This document shows positions 55,093-64,000 of a stretch of 64,000 nucleotides of DNA, piece after piece. Each line of letters opens with the position of its first letter. Within the stretch, counting starts at the first letter, position 1. The notes beneath the pieces were generated by a model. The model did not search any database. It was not told where the DNA came from and saw only the letters and a program-made list of their open reading frames with translations. A program made the position numbers and the translations under genes. The stretch spans positions 39,971,053-40,035,052 of the forward strand of contig CM060732.1 of the NCBI GenBank assembly GCA_030704615.1. The letters are read 5' to 3'. This stretch comes from Takakia lepidozioides. Its lineage: Eukaryota > Streptophyta > Takakiopsida > Takakiales > Takakiaceae.

Positions 55093-55860
55093 TTAAGTTT
55101 GCGACAGTTGTTGGTGATTCGTCTTGCGGATCCAAATCTTCCTAGTTCGCCGAGCCCGGGGCTTCGGAGAGGAGTGTGACTTCGAGCTCCCATCTGCACT
55201 TGGACGACCGAAGTCTAGATTATCCTCGGGTATGTTGATGGAAACCTGGTGAGCTGCTAGGGCTCTTTGGGAAGAGCTTGGGGCACATATTACTGACTGA
55301 GCTGAAAAAAGCACGTTGATTGAGCTTGGATTATCACTCACGCGGTGACGATTGTGGCGGATGGAAGTTTCTTGATATCTCTTGGTTATTGGAGCCTCAG
55401 TACATGGCTGAGCCACCCGCCCTCCACCTCGTGCACTTTGCAATGGACTTGTTGCTGCGGTTGGGTGATCTAGTGCCTGATCCGGTTCCGAGGCCAGGCC
55501 GTTTTCTTTGTGCGGAGAGGAGCAATGATGATCTCGAATTTCTAAGGCCTCCCCGGAGACAAACGCTGCATCTGAAGCCAGGACGTCGGTCCTACAGATA
55601 GGGCAGCTTGATTTATCACGAAACCACTCGTCGATGCACTTAAAATGGAAGGTGTGATTGCACTCGGGCAGCACACATCCTAATTCTTTCTCCTTCAGAT
55701 TTTCCAAACAGATAACACACCCTAGGATGTCTGCTTCCGACATGCAGACAAATGTGGGCAGTGACTCCATGACGGCCTTCAGCTCAAGCGGCCCCATGAC
55801 AGACTTTGTTGACGTACGGGCCCGCTCCTCGATCCTCGTCTCTTCAAGAGGCTGCCGCAG
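55093..55860 (-). CDS. RING-H2 zinc-finger protein (probable ATL-type E3 ubiquitin ligase), 5' end unresolved
   Basis: The minus-strand frame contains LKAVMESLPTF followed by a C3H2C3 RING: CVICLENLKEKELGC, then LPECNHTFHFKCIDEWF and CPIC. The GLD-like segment before ESLP and the RING-to-WF spacing are those of ATL ubiquitin ligases, which normally carry an N-terminal membrane helix. No such helix is encoded here. A good acceptor (pyrimidine-rich, TTGTAAG|CTG) ends at 55,861, so an upstream exon is likely, but I could not find it. Translation from the internal ATG at 55,797 would give 234 residues without an anchor. After the RING the protein is Ser/His-rich and ends with a basic patch (KPRARRTRKIW). 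Stop at 55,093. Confidence 0.75.
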   Translation of the reverse strand: MRQPLEETRIEERARTSTKSVMGPLELKAVMESLPTFVCMSEADILGCVICLENLKEKELGCVLPECNHTFHFKCIDEWFRDKSSCPICRTDVLASDAAFVSGEALEIRDHHCSSPHKENGLASEPDQALDHPTAATSPLQSARGGGRVAQPCTEAPITKRYQETSIRHNRHRVSDNPSSINVLFSAQSVICAPSSSQRALAAHQVSINIPEDNLDFGRPSADGSSKSHSSPKPRARRTRKIWIRKTNHQQLSQT

Positions 55861-56690
55861 CTTACAACAGATAACAGAATAATATGGTACTTGTAAACCT
55901 TGGGCAATCACACCAACATAACACGGCCTAGAGCTCAATTATCCCAAGCAAATCATCCCCGTCTGGACACGAATGACATGAATTTCAACATTTAACAAGT
56001 TAAAAACTCAGAGAGCACTTGATCATATAGTTCTAACTCCTCTGGAACCAAAAACATGTAGTGCATGTTTTTGAAGAGCTCGGCCTGTCGAGAGTCTTTT
56101 ATAGTGCGCACTTACACAGTTCCACCACTACCAAATAAAGCATCTTTTCACTTTTAGATTGCTTTTAGTCCGAGGATGTGCAAGCTTACGAAAGCTTGCT
56201 GTTCGTAGAAAAGTTAAAGTTAGCTAAATGTTGTGCACAAAAGAACTTAGCTCAGCTAATTTGGGGACCACCGGATACGAGGGCAATCGTTCTGCGTAGG
56301 CTTTCGCATCAAGATCGATTGTGACAACTGCGCGCCTGCCAGGTCGGGTTTTGGGGCAATTTATGCTGGATTCAACGTACAGTGTACAAACTTTTAGATC
56401 ATGAAATCCCGGTCCATTCCATTGCGTGATAGTCAGTGGCTAGTCGATTGATCTGAAGGCGGACGCCTGCGAAAAAAATTCACGGTTCTGCCGAATAAGA
56501 GACCTAAAAAGCGGCAGAATCGACTACAGGCTTGCTGACTGATACGATTTCGGATGTAAGCCCATGAGAATTTTCTTGAAATCCTTTACAGTAATCAACA
56601 GATTGTGATCAACTGTGTATCATGGAGCTCGCTTTCGCCCAAGGATGGGCTAAGCACCTCTGAATCCGAGCATTTCGGTCTCGCTGGGAC
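55861..56690. other. Upstream of the RING gene, no exon found
   Basis: I looked on the minus strand for an ATL-like hydrophobic first exon and found none that joins in phase. No other gene is recognised. Confidence 0.3.
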
Positions 56691-56694
56691 AATC

Positions 56695-57100
56695 AGACCA
56701 AGTTCAATTGAATGAATACTTTGAAAACAGAATTCTTGTCCAAGAAGTTGGGCTTGTGTTGAGGATAAAACCATTCTGGCAATGGTCGATGTAGACCCTG
56801 TGAAGCAAATCACTAGTATGAAGCCTGTCTGAAGTCGTGCTGAAAGTGGAATTCATCTGGTGTGGCCAACTCCCAAAATTAAACCACCTCCATCTCAGAG
56901 ACGAGATCGCTCGGGTACTCATGTTCCGATTCGTTTCATTGAATCATAATTTCTCAACCTTCTTTTTTCTCCGTTTGATGGTCTACGGTGGAAGCATGTA
57001 GGAAAGGAGATATCTTGCACCATATTGATCTATCACTTAGCACTGGAACTCTGCTTGGCTTCTTTGGTGCAAAATGTTGCACCTGAAAAGTCTTGTGCAG
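56695..57100 (+). repeat. Dispersed repeat, copy 2 (copy 1 at 42.8 kb)
   Basis: Same orientation and word order as copy 1: GGGACAATCAGACCAAGTTC at about 56,688, then TTCTTGTCCAAGAAGTTGGG, GATGTAGACCCTGTGAAGCA, ACCTCCATCTCAGAG and GGTGGAAGCATGTAGGA. It lacks the roughly 100-bp extra stretch of copy 1. Confidence 0.85.
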
Positions 57101-57805
57101 AGTCTTGGTGAATCAATAAATGGAAAAATCGAACCAAAACGATTTGTGTCGAGCTGAATGCGACCATTTGTAACGCCTTCCTGGCCATGCAGGGTGATTG
57201 AACGATGCAGAGGACATCACATAACCCCTAGTGTCTGAAGGACATTTGCCGTAATTCGCTGCACCACCCTGCCTTGCAGCTACTACAGGTGTCTGTCCTC
57301 ATAGCACTGTGGATGGTAGTACTTAACCACATCCAATTACTGCTGTGCATGCGGCCATGGAATTCCAGGCTGCCTCTAATACCGGGGTGGTATGAAACCC
57401 AGATCCCTTTTTGAGAAGAGCGTTATCCCGCCGGTGTAGCAACGGTCGATCCGTGACCCTTCTGGAAAACTTTTGTTAGAAGGAAAATGGGCATTGCAAC
57501 CAGTGATGTTGTCGATAGATCTAAGCAGTGCTTAATGTAGCAGTGCTCATGAATGTGATCAACTGGTGTACTTTCTAACATGCTACCAATTGTACCGTTT
57601 GTTGAATGAAAATTCAGTTCCTGGTTCCTTGTGCGCGAGCAGTATGACTATTTTGACCTACTTTTCCATATCCTGATGTTAACCCCGGTACTGCCACCCC
57701 TTGGGAGATTTTAGTATCCAGTCAGGAGCAGTTCTAAAAGGACGTGCCAGAGCCAAACCTCGCGAGTATACTAGTACATTGCCCCTAGTACATTCTAAGT
57801 TGTCA

Positions 57806-59232
57806 TCAATGAAATTTTGTTATGGCGGCAAGATCATAGCTGAAGAAGGCAGCCTGGATGAAGCATGGGTGCAAATCCATGGGATCTAGAGTATCAGATT
57901 TCCGTTCCAGCTGTGACAGCTTGTCTTGCGGTGTACTCGTAATCTGGAGAGATCTCCAGCTGCGATGATACTTTGATAGGGTTGGGATAGTGGTTCTCAC
58001 CAGGAGCTTCATTGTTGGAGAGTTGGCCCTGGGTGGCAAGATGGTCTCTGGTTGAAACATTGCGCGAGATGCTAAGTGGCCGTTTTGAAAGCCTGCAGCA
58101 TGGGGGGATGGTGTGTTCACCACATTTCCTTATGTAATGTCGCCAGTGGCAGGACTGGCGTTGACTGGACGGGAGGGGTTTTTTCAGGCAGGGATGTACC
58201 AAACATGTTGAGCTGCGCATGCCGAACATTTGAAGCTCCAAGATCGCCGAGTTGAGCGCGAGTCACATTGGGGGTGGCCATCTTCAGGGTGATGGAAGCC
58301 ATGTTCAAGGTCCACTTCAGCTGTAGCATATTGACAGAGTCGCTGGGGAGTCTATATGACCACTGCTGTATGGTCGTGTCTTTATACATGGTTTGACTTG
58401 GGTAGAACCGAGAGCTTGGGGGCAGCACGTAATAACGGGGGTTATGCTTGAGGTAGAAAGGCTGCTGAGCAGCCACAAAACCGTGTTGAACCTTGTTAGG
58501 CCTTCTGAGCGCATGAGGAGCTTGCAAGAGTGCAGCCGGAGGATAGAGATCTGTACGCCAAACATGGTCCAGAAAATGGCAAAATCGCCAAGGTCAAGAG
58601 CCCTAGTAAGTAGAGAAGTTCACATGTTATTTCGGGCCATTCATACATGTCACTGGCATATGGGAGCCCAAATCGTTTCGCATGTGAATAAGAATGTCAG
58701 CTACTTGGACTAATATCGCATGCGTCGTCGTATTGCCACTGTAGCAGGAGACTCCATTGGGTCTATGGTGATTCACAACACTCGTAGTTTGGCAGCCTGG
58801 AATGGTTGTCAAGATGCAAATAGTGATCAGGGTGTAGCTGAGCCACTGGGCCGGAAACTGATAAGTGTCGGTGCGCATAATGCGTTTCGCAGTCCGAAGA
58901 GCAGTCACTCGGAAGATGGGCGTAAGGAGAGCAGTTAGCTTGGTGGCGCCATAGTCGAGTGCAACAAGAGGACAGATAGCGTTGAAACAACATAGAACCA
59001 AAGAATGGAGACACCTAAAGAAGCGCAATAAACAATCGCAGCCCCACGAGAGGGGCTTGAGCATCAATAGCATTACAACGCTGCACGGTGGAATCATTTG
59101 ATCTCCCCGCAACAGGGTGGGAGGTTCAGTCATGCGCATGAGAACTCCAGGGGCGCGGCTTGAACATGTACGCGGGTGGATAGCCGGTTGTGAACAACCA
59201 TTGTAAACAACAGGATAAAAACAAAACAACAC
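57806..59232 (-). other. Cluster of unassigned minus-strand open frames
   Basis: Three consecutive minus-strand frames (59,232-58,627, 58,527-58,117 and 58,123-57,806) cover most of 1.4 kb. The first is rich in hydrophobic stretches (CLLRFFRCLHSLVLCC and SYTLITICILTTIPGC). The second contains NMLQLKWTLNMASITLKMAT. I recognise no family. Possibilities are a decayed gene, an old transposable-element or virus-derived insertion, or chance. Support for a real gene is weak. Confidence 0.25.
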
Positions 59233-60208
59233 TAGAAACTATGGAAAGATAGCTAAAACGGAGCATTGAAAGGAGGTTGATCTTGCGGAGTAGGTCAGTA
59301 GAAGGGAGAAGAGCAGCAGGGCAGCTGCGCAGCGCGACAAGCTGGAGCTTGCGCCATGGCGGCGGGTATCATCCACAGTATTAGGAAGTAGATATCAGGC
59401 CAATACGGGTATATGCTAGAGTCTTCTCTCTCTGCTAGGTGGTCTGGTACTTCATATTAGTATACATACCAGTATTGATACCAGTTTCGTATCGGTATAC
59501 CAGTCCAACACTGGTTTACACGGAGAGGGCCAGCGTTTCACCCTATCACCGTTTTTTTTTGGCGAATTTTCGCCAAATGGCGACCTCAAAAAATAGAAAA
59601 GCATATTCTGTAGAAAATTCCATCTTTTCATAAATGAAATCGCCAAATTTCTCCCAAAAAAATAAAATAATGGATGATATGAATGGATGCAAGAATGGAT
59701 GTGGACGATTCTGTCCTAATTTGAATGGATGGACATAATATATGCCTAATTTTTGCAAAACTCTGTAGCCACTCGTGCTATTTTTCGAATTTAAAAAAAA
59801 ACTCTGGGCTTATATTTTAATCAGTTGATTCAGTGGGATTGTGGGCCCAAAAGCTCTAGTCTTGGGCCCATGATTTCTTGGGCAGGGCCCTCTTGTAAAG
59901 TGTAAACCGGCCCTAAACGTAGCTTGCTTTTGCTTGGTTTGACAAATCCTTAAGTCAAACCTCATCCTTCACCAAATGACTGGTCTTGGGAGGCCCACAG
60001 CTGCTCCACGGGCATGGCATGTGGGTTTCATGCCTGCGTAATGAAATTGAGGATTGTGATGTTGGGCCAAATGTAGTGATGTTGAGATTTAAAGGAATGG
60101 GTTGTCTCTTCCCTGGCTCCTTCCTTGATGTCTAATACCTCGTGATTCTTCTCTCTCGTGAAGAAGCCTTGTAGAAGACTAATCTTTGGAGTGTTTGTGA
60201 ATTGCACA
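59233..60208. other. Intergenic, upstream of the dioxygenase
   Basis: A short region near 59,455-59,515 repeats the word CCAGT with GTAT-rich spacers. The part next to 60,208 is the probable promoter and leader of the dioxygenase. No other exon is seen. Confidence 0.35.
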
Positions 60209-63200
60209 ATGGCGGATGTGCTGATACCTGTACAATACTTGGTAGAGAATGGCCACCTGTGTGACGTTCCCAAAAGCTACATAATTCCGGAGGAAGACAG
60301 ACCTTCGTGTGTGTCCATTGCTCCTGGATCGAGCACCAGGGCTTCAGCTCAGATCCCAGTAATCGATCTGCAAGGGAGCGAAGGTGAGGGCCGTTGGCGC
60401 ATCCTGGAAGAAATTAGAAAAGCTGGTGAAGAGTGGGGCTTCTTTCAGGTGGTCAATCACGGGATCCCTTCTTCTCTGATGAAGAGCCAGCTGCAAGTAA
60501 CTGCGGAATTCTTTCAGTTGCCACATGACGAAAAAATGTTGTATGCGACGGACGAGATGCCTCGCCTGGGTGCACAAGGATATGGAAGCAAGATTGCATA
60601 CTTCGAGGGGCTGGCATCAGATTGGGGAGATCAGATTCGGCATGCTGCTCTACCCGTGTCTTCGCGGCGATACGAATTGTGGCCCACAAATCCTCCTGCT
60701 TACAGGTCAGTACAATATCGACTCGATCCTGTCAGCACATCATTCCCCTGTATGTGAATAAACAGTGCGACTGAAACTTTTGGAGTCTTCAGACCGGACA
60801 AGGTTGACTTCTTAGTACAGTGGTTGACAAACAAACTTAAAGATTCTAAAGCAATTCTCGGCTGGAAATCGCCATCGTGGTGCACAAAATCTAGCAAATT
60901 CAAACTGCAACTGAAATAGGCTATGAATGCTATTTTTGTATCAGAGACGTATGTCTGTGAAAACCGGTTTCTACCACCAGAGTGCTCAGCGACATTGATT
61001 GCCAGAATACTTTCATATAGAAACTGGCAAGGGTTATTGGCCATAAATGCTTTACAATATGCTGGGTTGAGGAAAGATCATCATCCAATAGTCTGGGATA
61101 TTTTGATATCAATGACTCGTACAGTGGCTCCTATATGTGGCAGCTTTGGCCGGAGTCCTCTCTCTCTCTCTCTCTGACTCTCTTTTGGGGTCTAGCTATT
61201 GGGCAAATCACACACATCAGATTGATGCTTGTGTGAAGGGATTTCTGGAGGATATCTGGAAATCTCAGATCAACTGTTTATTCCAAGGTAAATCGTACTA
61301 CCGGTGTCAGCCCCTGACAAGGTAGTTTCTGTCCCTTTATGTTCCGTTCAAACTGGGCGCGGGGTCAATGGCCACAAGGCTACCGCAAACAATGTCTTAT
61401 GAGTACAATCTCTGACTCCTAGAGTCTGCATTTTGATTGTTGTTGCGCAGTATTATGTCATTTATGAGTCTGATGATATGCAAAATGATTTGGCTGTGAT
61501 CAATACTGCTGTAGGGAAACACAAGAGGAATTTATTGTGGAGGTGGATTTGCTAGTACAAAAACTTTTGGGACTGCTCTCGGAGAGCCTTGGATTGAGGC
61601 CTTCTTCTCTTGAAGATTCATTCGGTGACTACCTGCAAAACCTCGTGGTGAACTATTATCCTGAGTGTCCTCAGCCAGATCTGGTTATGGGACTTCAAAA
61701 GCATTCAGACTTTGGTGGACTTACCCTACTTTTACAGGACGGGACCCCTGGTCTGCAAGTGCATAAGGCCGGAGAGTGGATCACTATAGAGCCCATCGAA
61801 GATGCATTCGTCGTCAACCTGGGTGATCAAATAGAGGTATGATCTAATGACTCCCCATATCCTCTCTCTTGTCCTTGCTGCGGACCATCAAGAACATAGT
61901 CCCTGCACCTCTGATCACCAACTTTCAAAATCTCGAGGCTGAGCCTTGAGATGAGCTGAGTCTTATGACTACTCTCTTTTCCTTGCTGCCTCATGGAATC
62001 TGGGTGGCCAACAGCCTACTCCACCAGCTTCCACAGACCAGTCACAGTCAAGTTGTTGTTTGAGACCAGCTAGAGTCAAAGGCAAACTGGCAAAATAGAG
62101 TGGTTGTCTTGACAAAGGTATGACAGCTCCATGGAGGGATGATGATCCAGTTCGAATTGATTATGACCACTGGGTTACAGGATGATGCATGTGTAGGCAT
62201 TGTTTTAATCTTCAGAACTCTCTCTCTCCCTTAATAGTCGCTCTTGGGCTGGTTGTGGCCCCTCTCTCTCTTCTTGTTTCTTGCTTCCTCGTGTCCCATA
62301 AGCTCTTTGAGCGTTCTGCGGATGTTATAGAGTAGCATTTCTTCCATTTCTCTCTCTCTGGTGTTTTATTTATTTCTTTCATATAGCTTTGTGGGCTGAG
62401 ACCCCACAACTGGTTCTGGAGGGTTAATCTTCTGTGTAGACTAGGCTTTGAAGGGTAGTTTGAGAGGAAGAGACGCAAGCGTAACTTATGGTGTCACCTC
62501 ACCTCGAAGGGGTACTGCCTTCCGCTTTGGAATGTGGACACCTTCTAATGGCCGTAACTGGGGCAACGTGGTTGCCCAAGCCTCCCCAAAGACTCGGAAG
62601 TGTTCTGTTACCCACATGTTAAGTAACAGGTTGACCCAGTTACCCCCCTTAGCTGGGTTGGCTATAATGGGTGACATCCAACATACCCCTTCAATCCATG
62701 CCTACTTGTAAAGCGGCCTTGTGCCCTAACCATTTGGCCATCTTTTGGATGCTAGGTAGTTTCACACATGTGGTGGAATTGGGATTACAGCAACTGTACT
62801 GGAATTTAAAATCACTTCGTAGGAAACTGATGTAAGTCAGTAAATACATCAGACACAGCTCCCTGTAACTAGCATCCCAGCATGAGTGCCATGAAAATTT
62901 CTGGCTGTTTCCATACTCTCGTTCGTTGAACCATCATAATATGCTGCTGGGGAGGGTTGATATTCAGTGAGTGCCTTGCAAGCAAGGGTATGTGATAGCC
63001 AAATGTCCGCAGGAATATGGTCTCTCTCCCTCAAAAGAGACAGTGAATGTAGTCACTCAGTCACTCCCATCACTGTGGACAGTTTAATGTGTTCATTACT
63101 CCTCCTTTGGTGTGTCAGATTTTGACTAACGGGAGGTACCCAAGTGTGGAACACCGCGCATATGTGAACAGCTCAAAGCCCCGGATATCAATTGTTGCCT

Positions 63201-63367
63201 TCAGCAGCCCTGCACTCGATGCTATCACTGCACCCATCACTGAGCTGATTGATGAAGCCCACCCTGCCTTGTACAAAGCCTGTACATTTGCAGAATACAG
63301 GAGATTTTTCTTTGCCCGCGGATGTGACGGGAAAGCCCAACTCCAATCATTAAAAATCTCCACATGA
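60209..63367 (+). CDS. 2-oxoglutarate/Fe(II)-dependent dioxygenase (DOXC class), three exons
   Basis: These cytosolic oxygenases hydroxylate or desaturate small molecules (flavonoids, hormones, phenolics) using Fe(II), 2-oxoglutarate and O2. Exons 60209-60705, 61515-61836 and 63119-63367 are all GT-AG, join in phase and give 355 residues, normal for the class. The N-terminal half has the DIOX_N phrases IPVIDLQGSEGEG and WGFFQVVNHGIP. The C-terminal domain has NYYPECPQPDLVMG, the iron ligands His229 and Asp231 (KHSDFGG) and His285 (EHRAYV), and the 2-oxoglutarate pair Arg295-x-Ser297 (RIS). All catalytic residues are present. It resembles the DMR6/flavanone 3-hydroxylase/anthocyanidin synthase branch, but the substrate cannot be read from sequence. 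Intron 2 is 1.28 kb and contains a repeat copy. Confidence 0.93.
61105..61420. repeat. Microsatellite-associated repeat pieces in dioxygenase intron 1
   Basis: AGTGGCTC followed by GGCCGGAGTCCTCTCTCTCT at about 61,120-61,165 resembles 37,690-37,735. ATGGCCACAAGGCTAC, then AAAC and GTCTTATGAGTACA at about 61,366-61,405 recurs as a reverse complement at about 63,735-63,775. Confidence 0.6.
62205..62365 (-). repeat. (GA)n-bounded element, copy 1 (dioxygenase intron 2)
   Basis: Read on the minus strand it runs (GA)n, AAATG, TACT, TATAA, then ACGCTCAAAGAGCTTATGGG, AAACAAGAAGA, and ends AAGGGAGAGAGAGAG. The same ordered words occur on the plus strand at 63,778-63,980. Confidence 0.75.
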
Positions 63368-63775
63368 TTCTAGGATCCATCTCCTCCCGCTCTTAGATGT
63401 TTGTGTGTATCGCACACCCTTGGTCTGATGTCATGATTTATGTATCTGTATGCCTTTCGTCCTATTGAGGTGATATATAACAGTGGGAAATAAATATTTG
63501 ATAGTAGGAAATAGTTGCTGAGTTCCTTCAATCTGTATAAACGATGACTTTTCTCTATGCTATCAAAAGTTGGCTCTTGTCAAGAGAGTTGTAAAGAACT
63601 GCCCTCACCAGTATAGTGTCCTGGTGCCTCAGTATAGAGCTACAGCAAATGTTTCACCAAGAATGCACGAATCTGTAGAGGCGTTATGTGTGAGAAAGAA
63701 ATAAAGGAACTTTGGCACTACATAGAGAGAGAGACAATGTACTCATAAGACGTCGTTTGGCGTAGCCTTGTGGCC

Positions 63776-63811
<36 letters not shown>

Positions 63812-64000
63812 TGAACTGAAATGAAATGGTACTTTATAAGGCCGGCGGAAAGCTCAAAGAGCTTATGGGACAAAATGGAAAAAAACATGAGGAAACAAAA
63901 CCGGAGCCAAAAATCAGCTCAAAAGCAACTACTGCTGAAGGGATTGTCTAAGGGTCAAGGAGAGAGAGAGAGAGAGTGAGAATTAGTTTTGTGTTGCACA
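63368..64000. other. Dioxygenase 3' flank and repeats
   Basis: The first part is probably the 3' untranslated region of the dioxygenase. From about 63,725 the sequence is made of repeats and (GA)n tracts. No gene is seen. Confidence 0.45.
63778..63982 (+). repeat. (GA)n-bounded element, copy 2
   Basis: A 28-base GA tract is followed by GAAATGGTACTTTATAA, AAGCTCAAAGAGCTTATGGG, GAGGAAACAAAACCGGAGCC, CAGCTCAAAAGCAACTACT and a closing (GA)n at about 63,960. It is the inverted partner of the copy at 62.2-62.4 kb. Confidence 0.8.

Overview
This is a nuclear segment of a land plant. It carries spliceosomal introns, chloroplast photosystem and NDH genes, a DYW-class pentatricopeptide (PPR) editing gene, a malectin-like receptor kinase and decayed plant retroelements. 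The expanded and decaying DYW-PPR material argues against Marchantia-type liverworts, which lack DYW proteins. An LHCA4-type antenna gene (reported, as I recall, to be missing from the moss Physcomitrium) makes a seed-free vascular plant such as a lycophyte or fern my best guess. The sequence alone does not prove this. All calls come from reading the sequence by eye; no database was searched.

Layout. 0.9-1.8 kb: four-exon NRPB9 (RNA polymerase subunit) on the minus strand. 2.0-3.9 kb: a SINE-like tail, inverted-repeat elements and a 5'-truncated LINE. 4.3-6.0 kb: a RIQ/DUF1118 thylakoid protein. 6.9-8.0 kb: a small spliced gene with an OSB-like PDF motif. 8.2-10.4 kb: an intronless DYW-type PPR gene built from 303-nt repeats. 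10.4-20.3 kb: gene-poor, with a palindromic repeat array and a Ty3/gypsy remnant. 20.3-23.6 kb: ten-exon importin alpha (minus), divergent from a dual-specificity phosphatase at 24.6-25.0 kb; each carries an apparent one-base deletion. 25.9-26.5 kb: a 300-bp tandem duplication. 27.0-30.2 kb: NdhT. 32.0-33.3 kb: LHCA4 (minus). 34.9-35.8 kb: an AIPP1/EDM3-like RRM gene (minus). 36-40 kb: repeats. 40.1-42.3 kb: a Crypton-type tyrosine-recombinase-derived gene whose catalytic block lies in reverse orientation. 43.6-45.1 kb: an orphan quinone-reductase exon and a PPR pseudogene split by a piggyBac-like element flanked by TTAA. 45.9-48.5 kb: a CrRLK1L receptor kinase (minus). 51.0-52.9 kb: scrambled PPR pseudogene pieces. 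55.1-55.9 kb: a RING-H2 protein (minus). 60.2-63.4 kb: a three-exon 2-oxoglutarate dioxygenase. Microsatellite-flanked repeats end the window.

The genes do not form an operon-like unit. Three (RIQ, NdhT, LHCA4) belong to thylakoid light harvesting or electron flow, but they are neighbours only in a loose sense. The strongest discovery candidates are the piggyBac-like insertion with a recognisable empty site, the inverted Crypton-type recombinase block, the palindromic CCAATATTGG array, and two GC-AG introns sharing the donor GCATGT.
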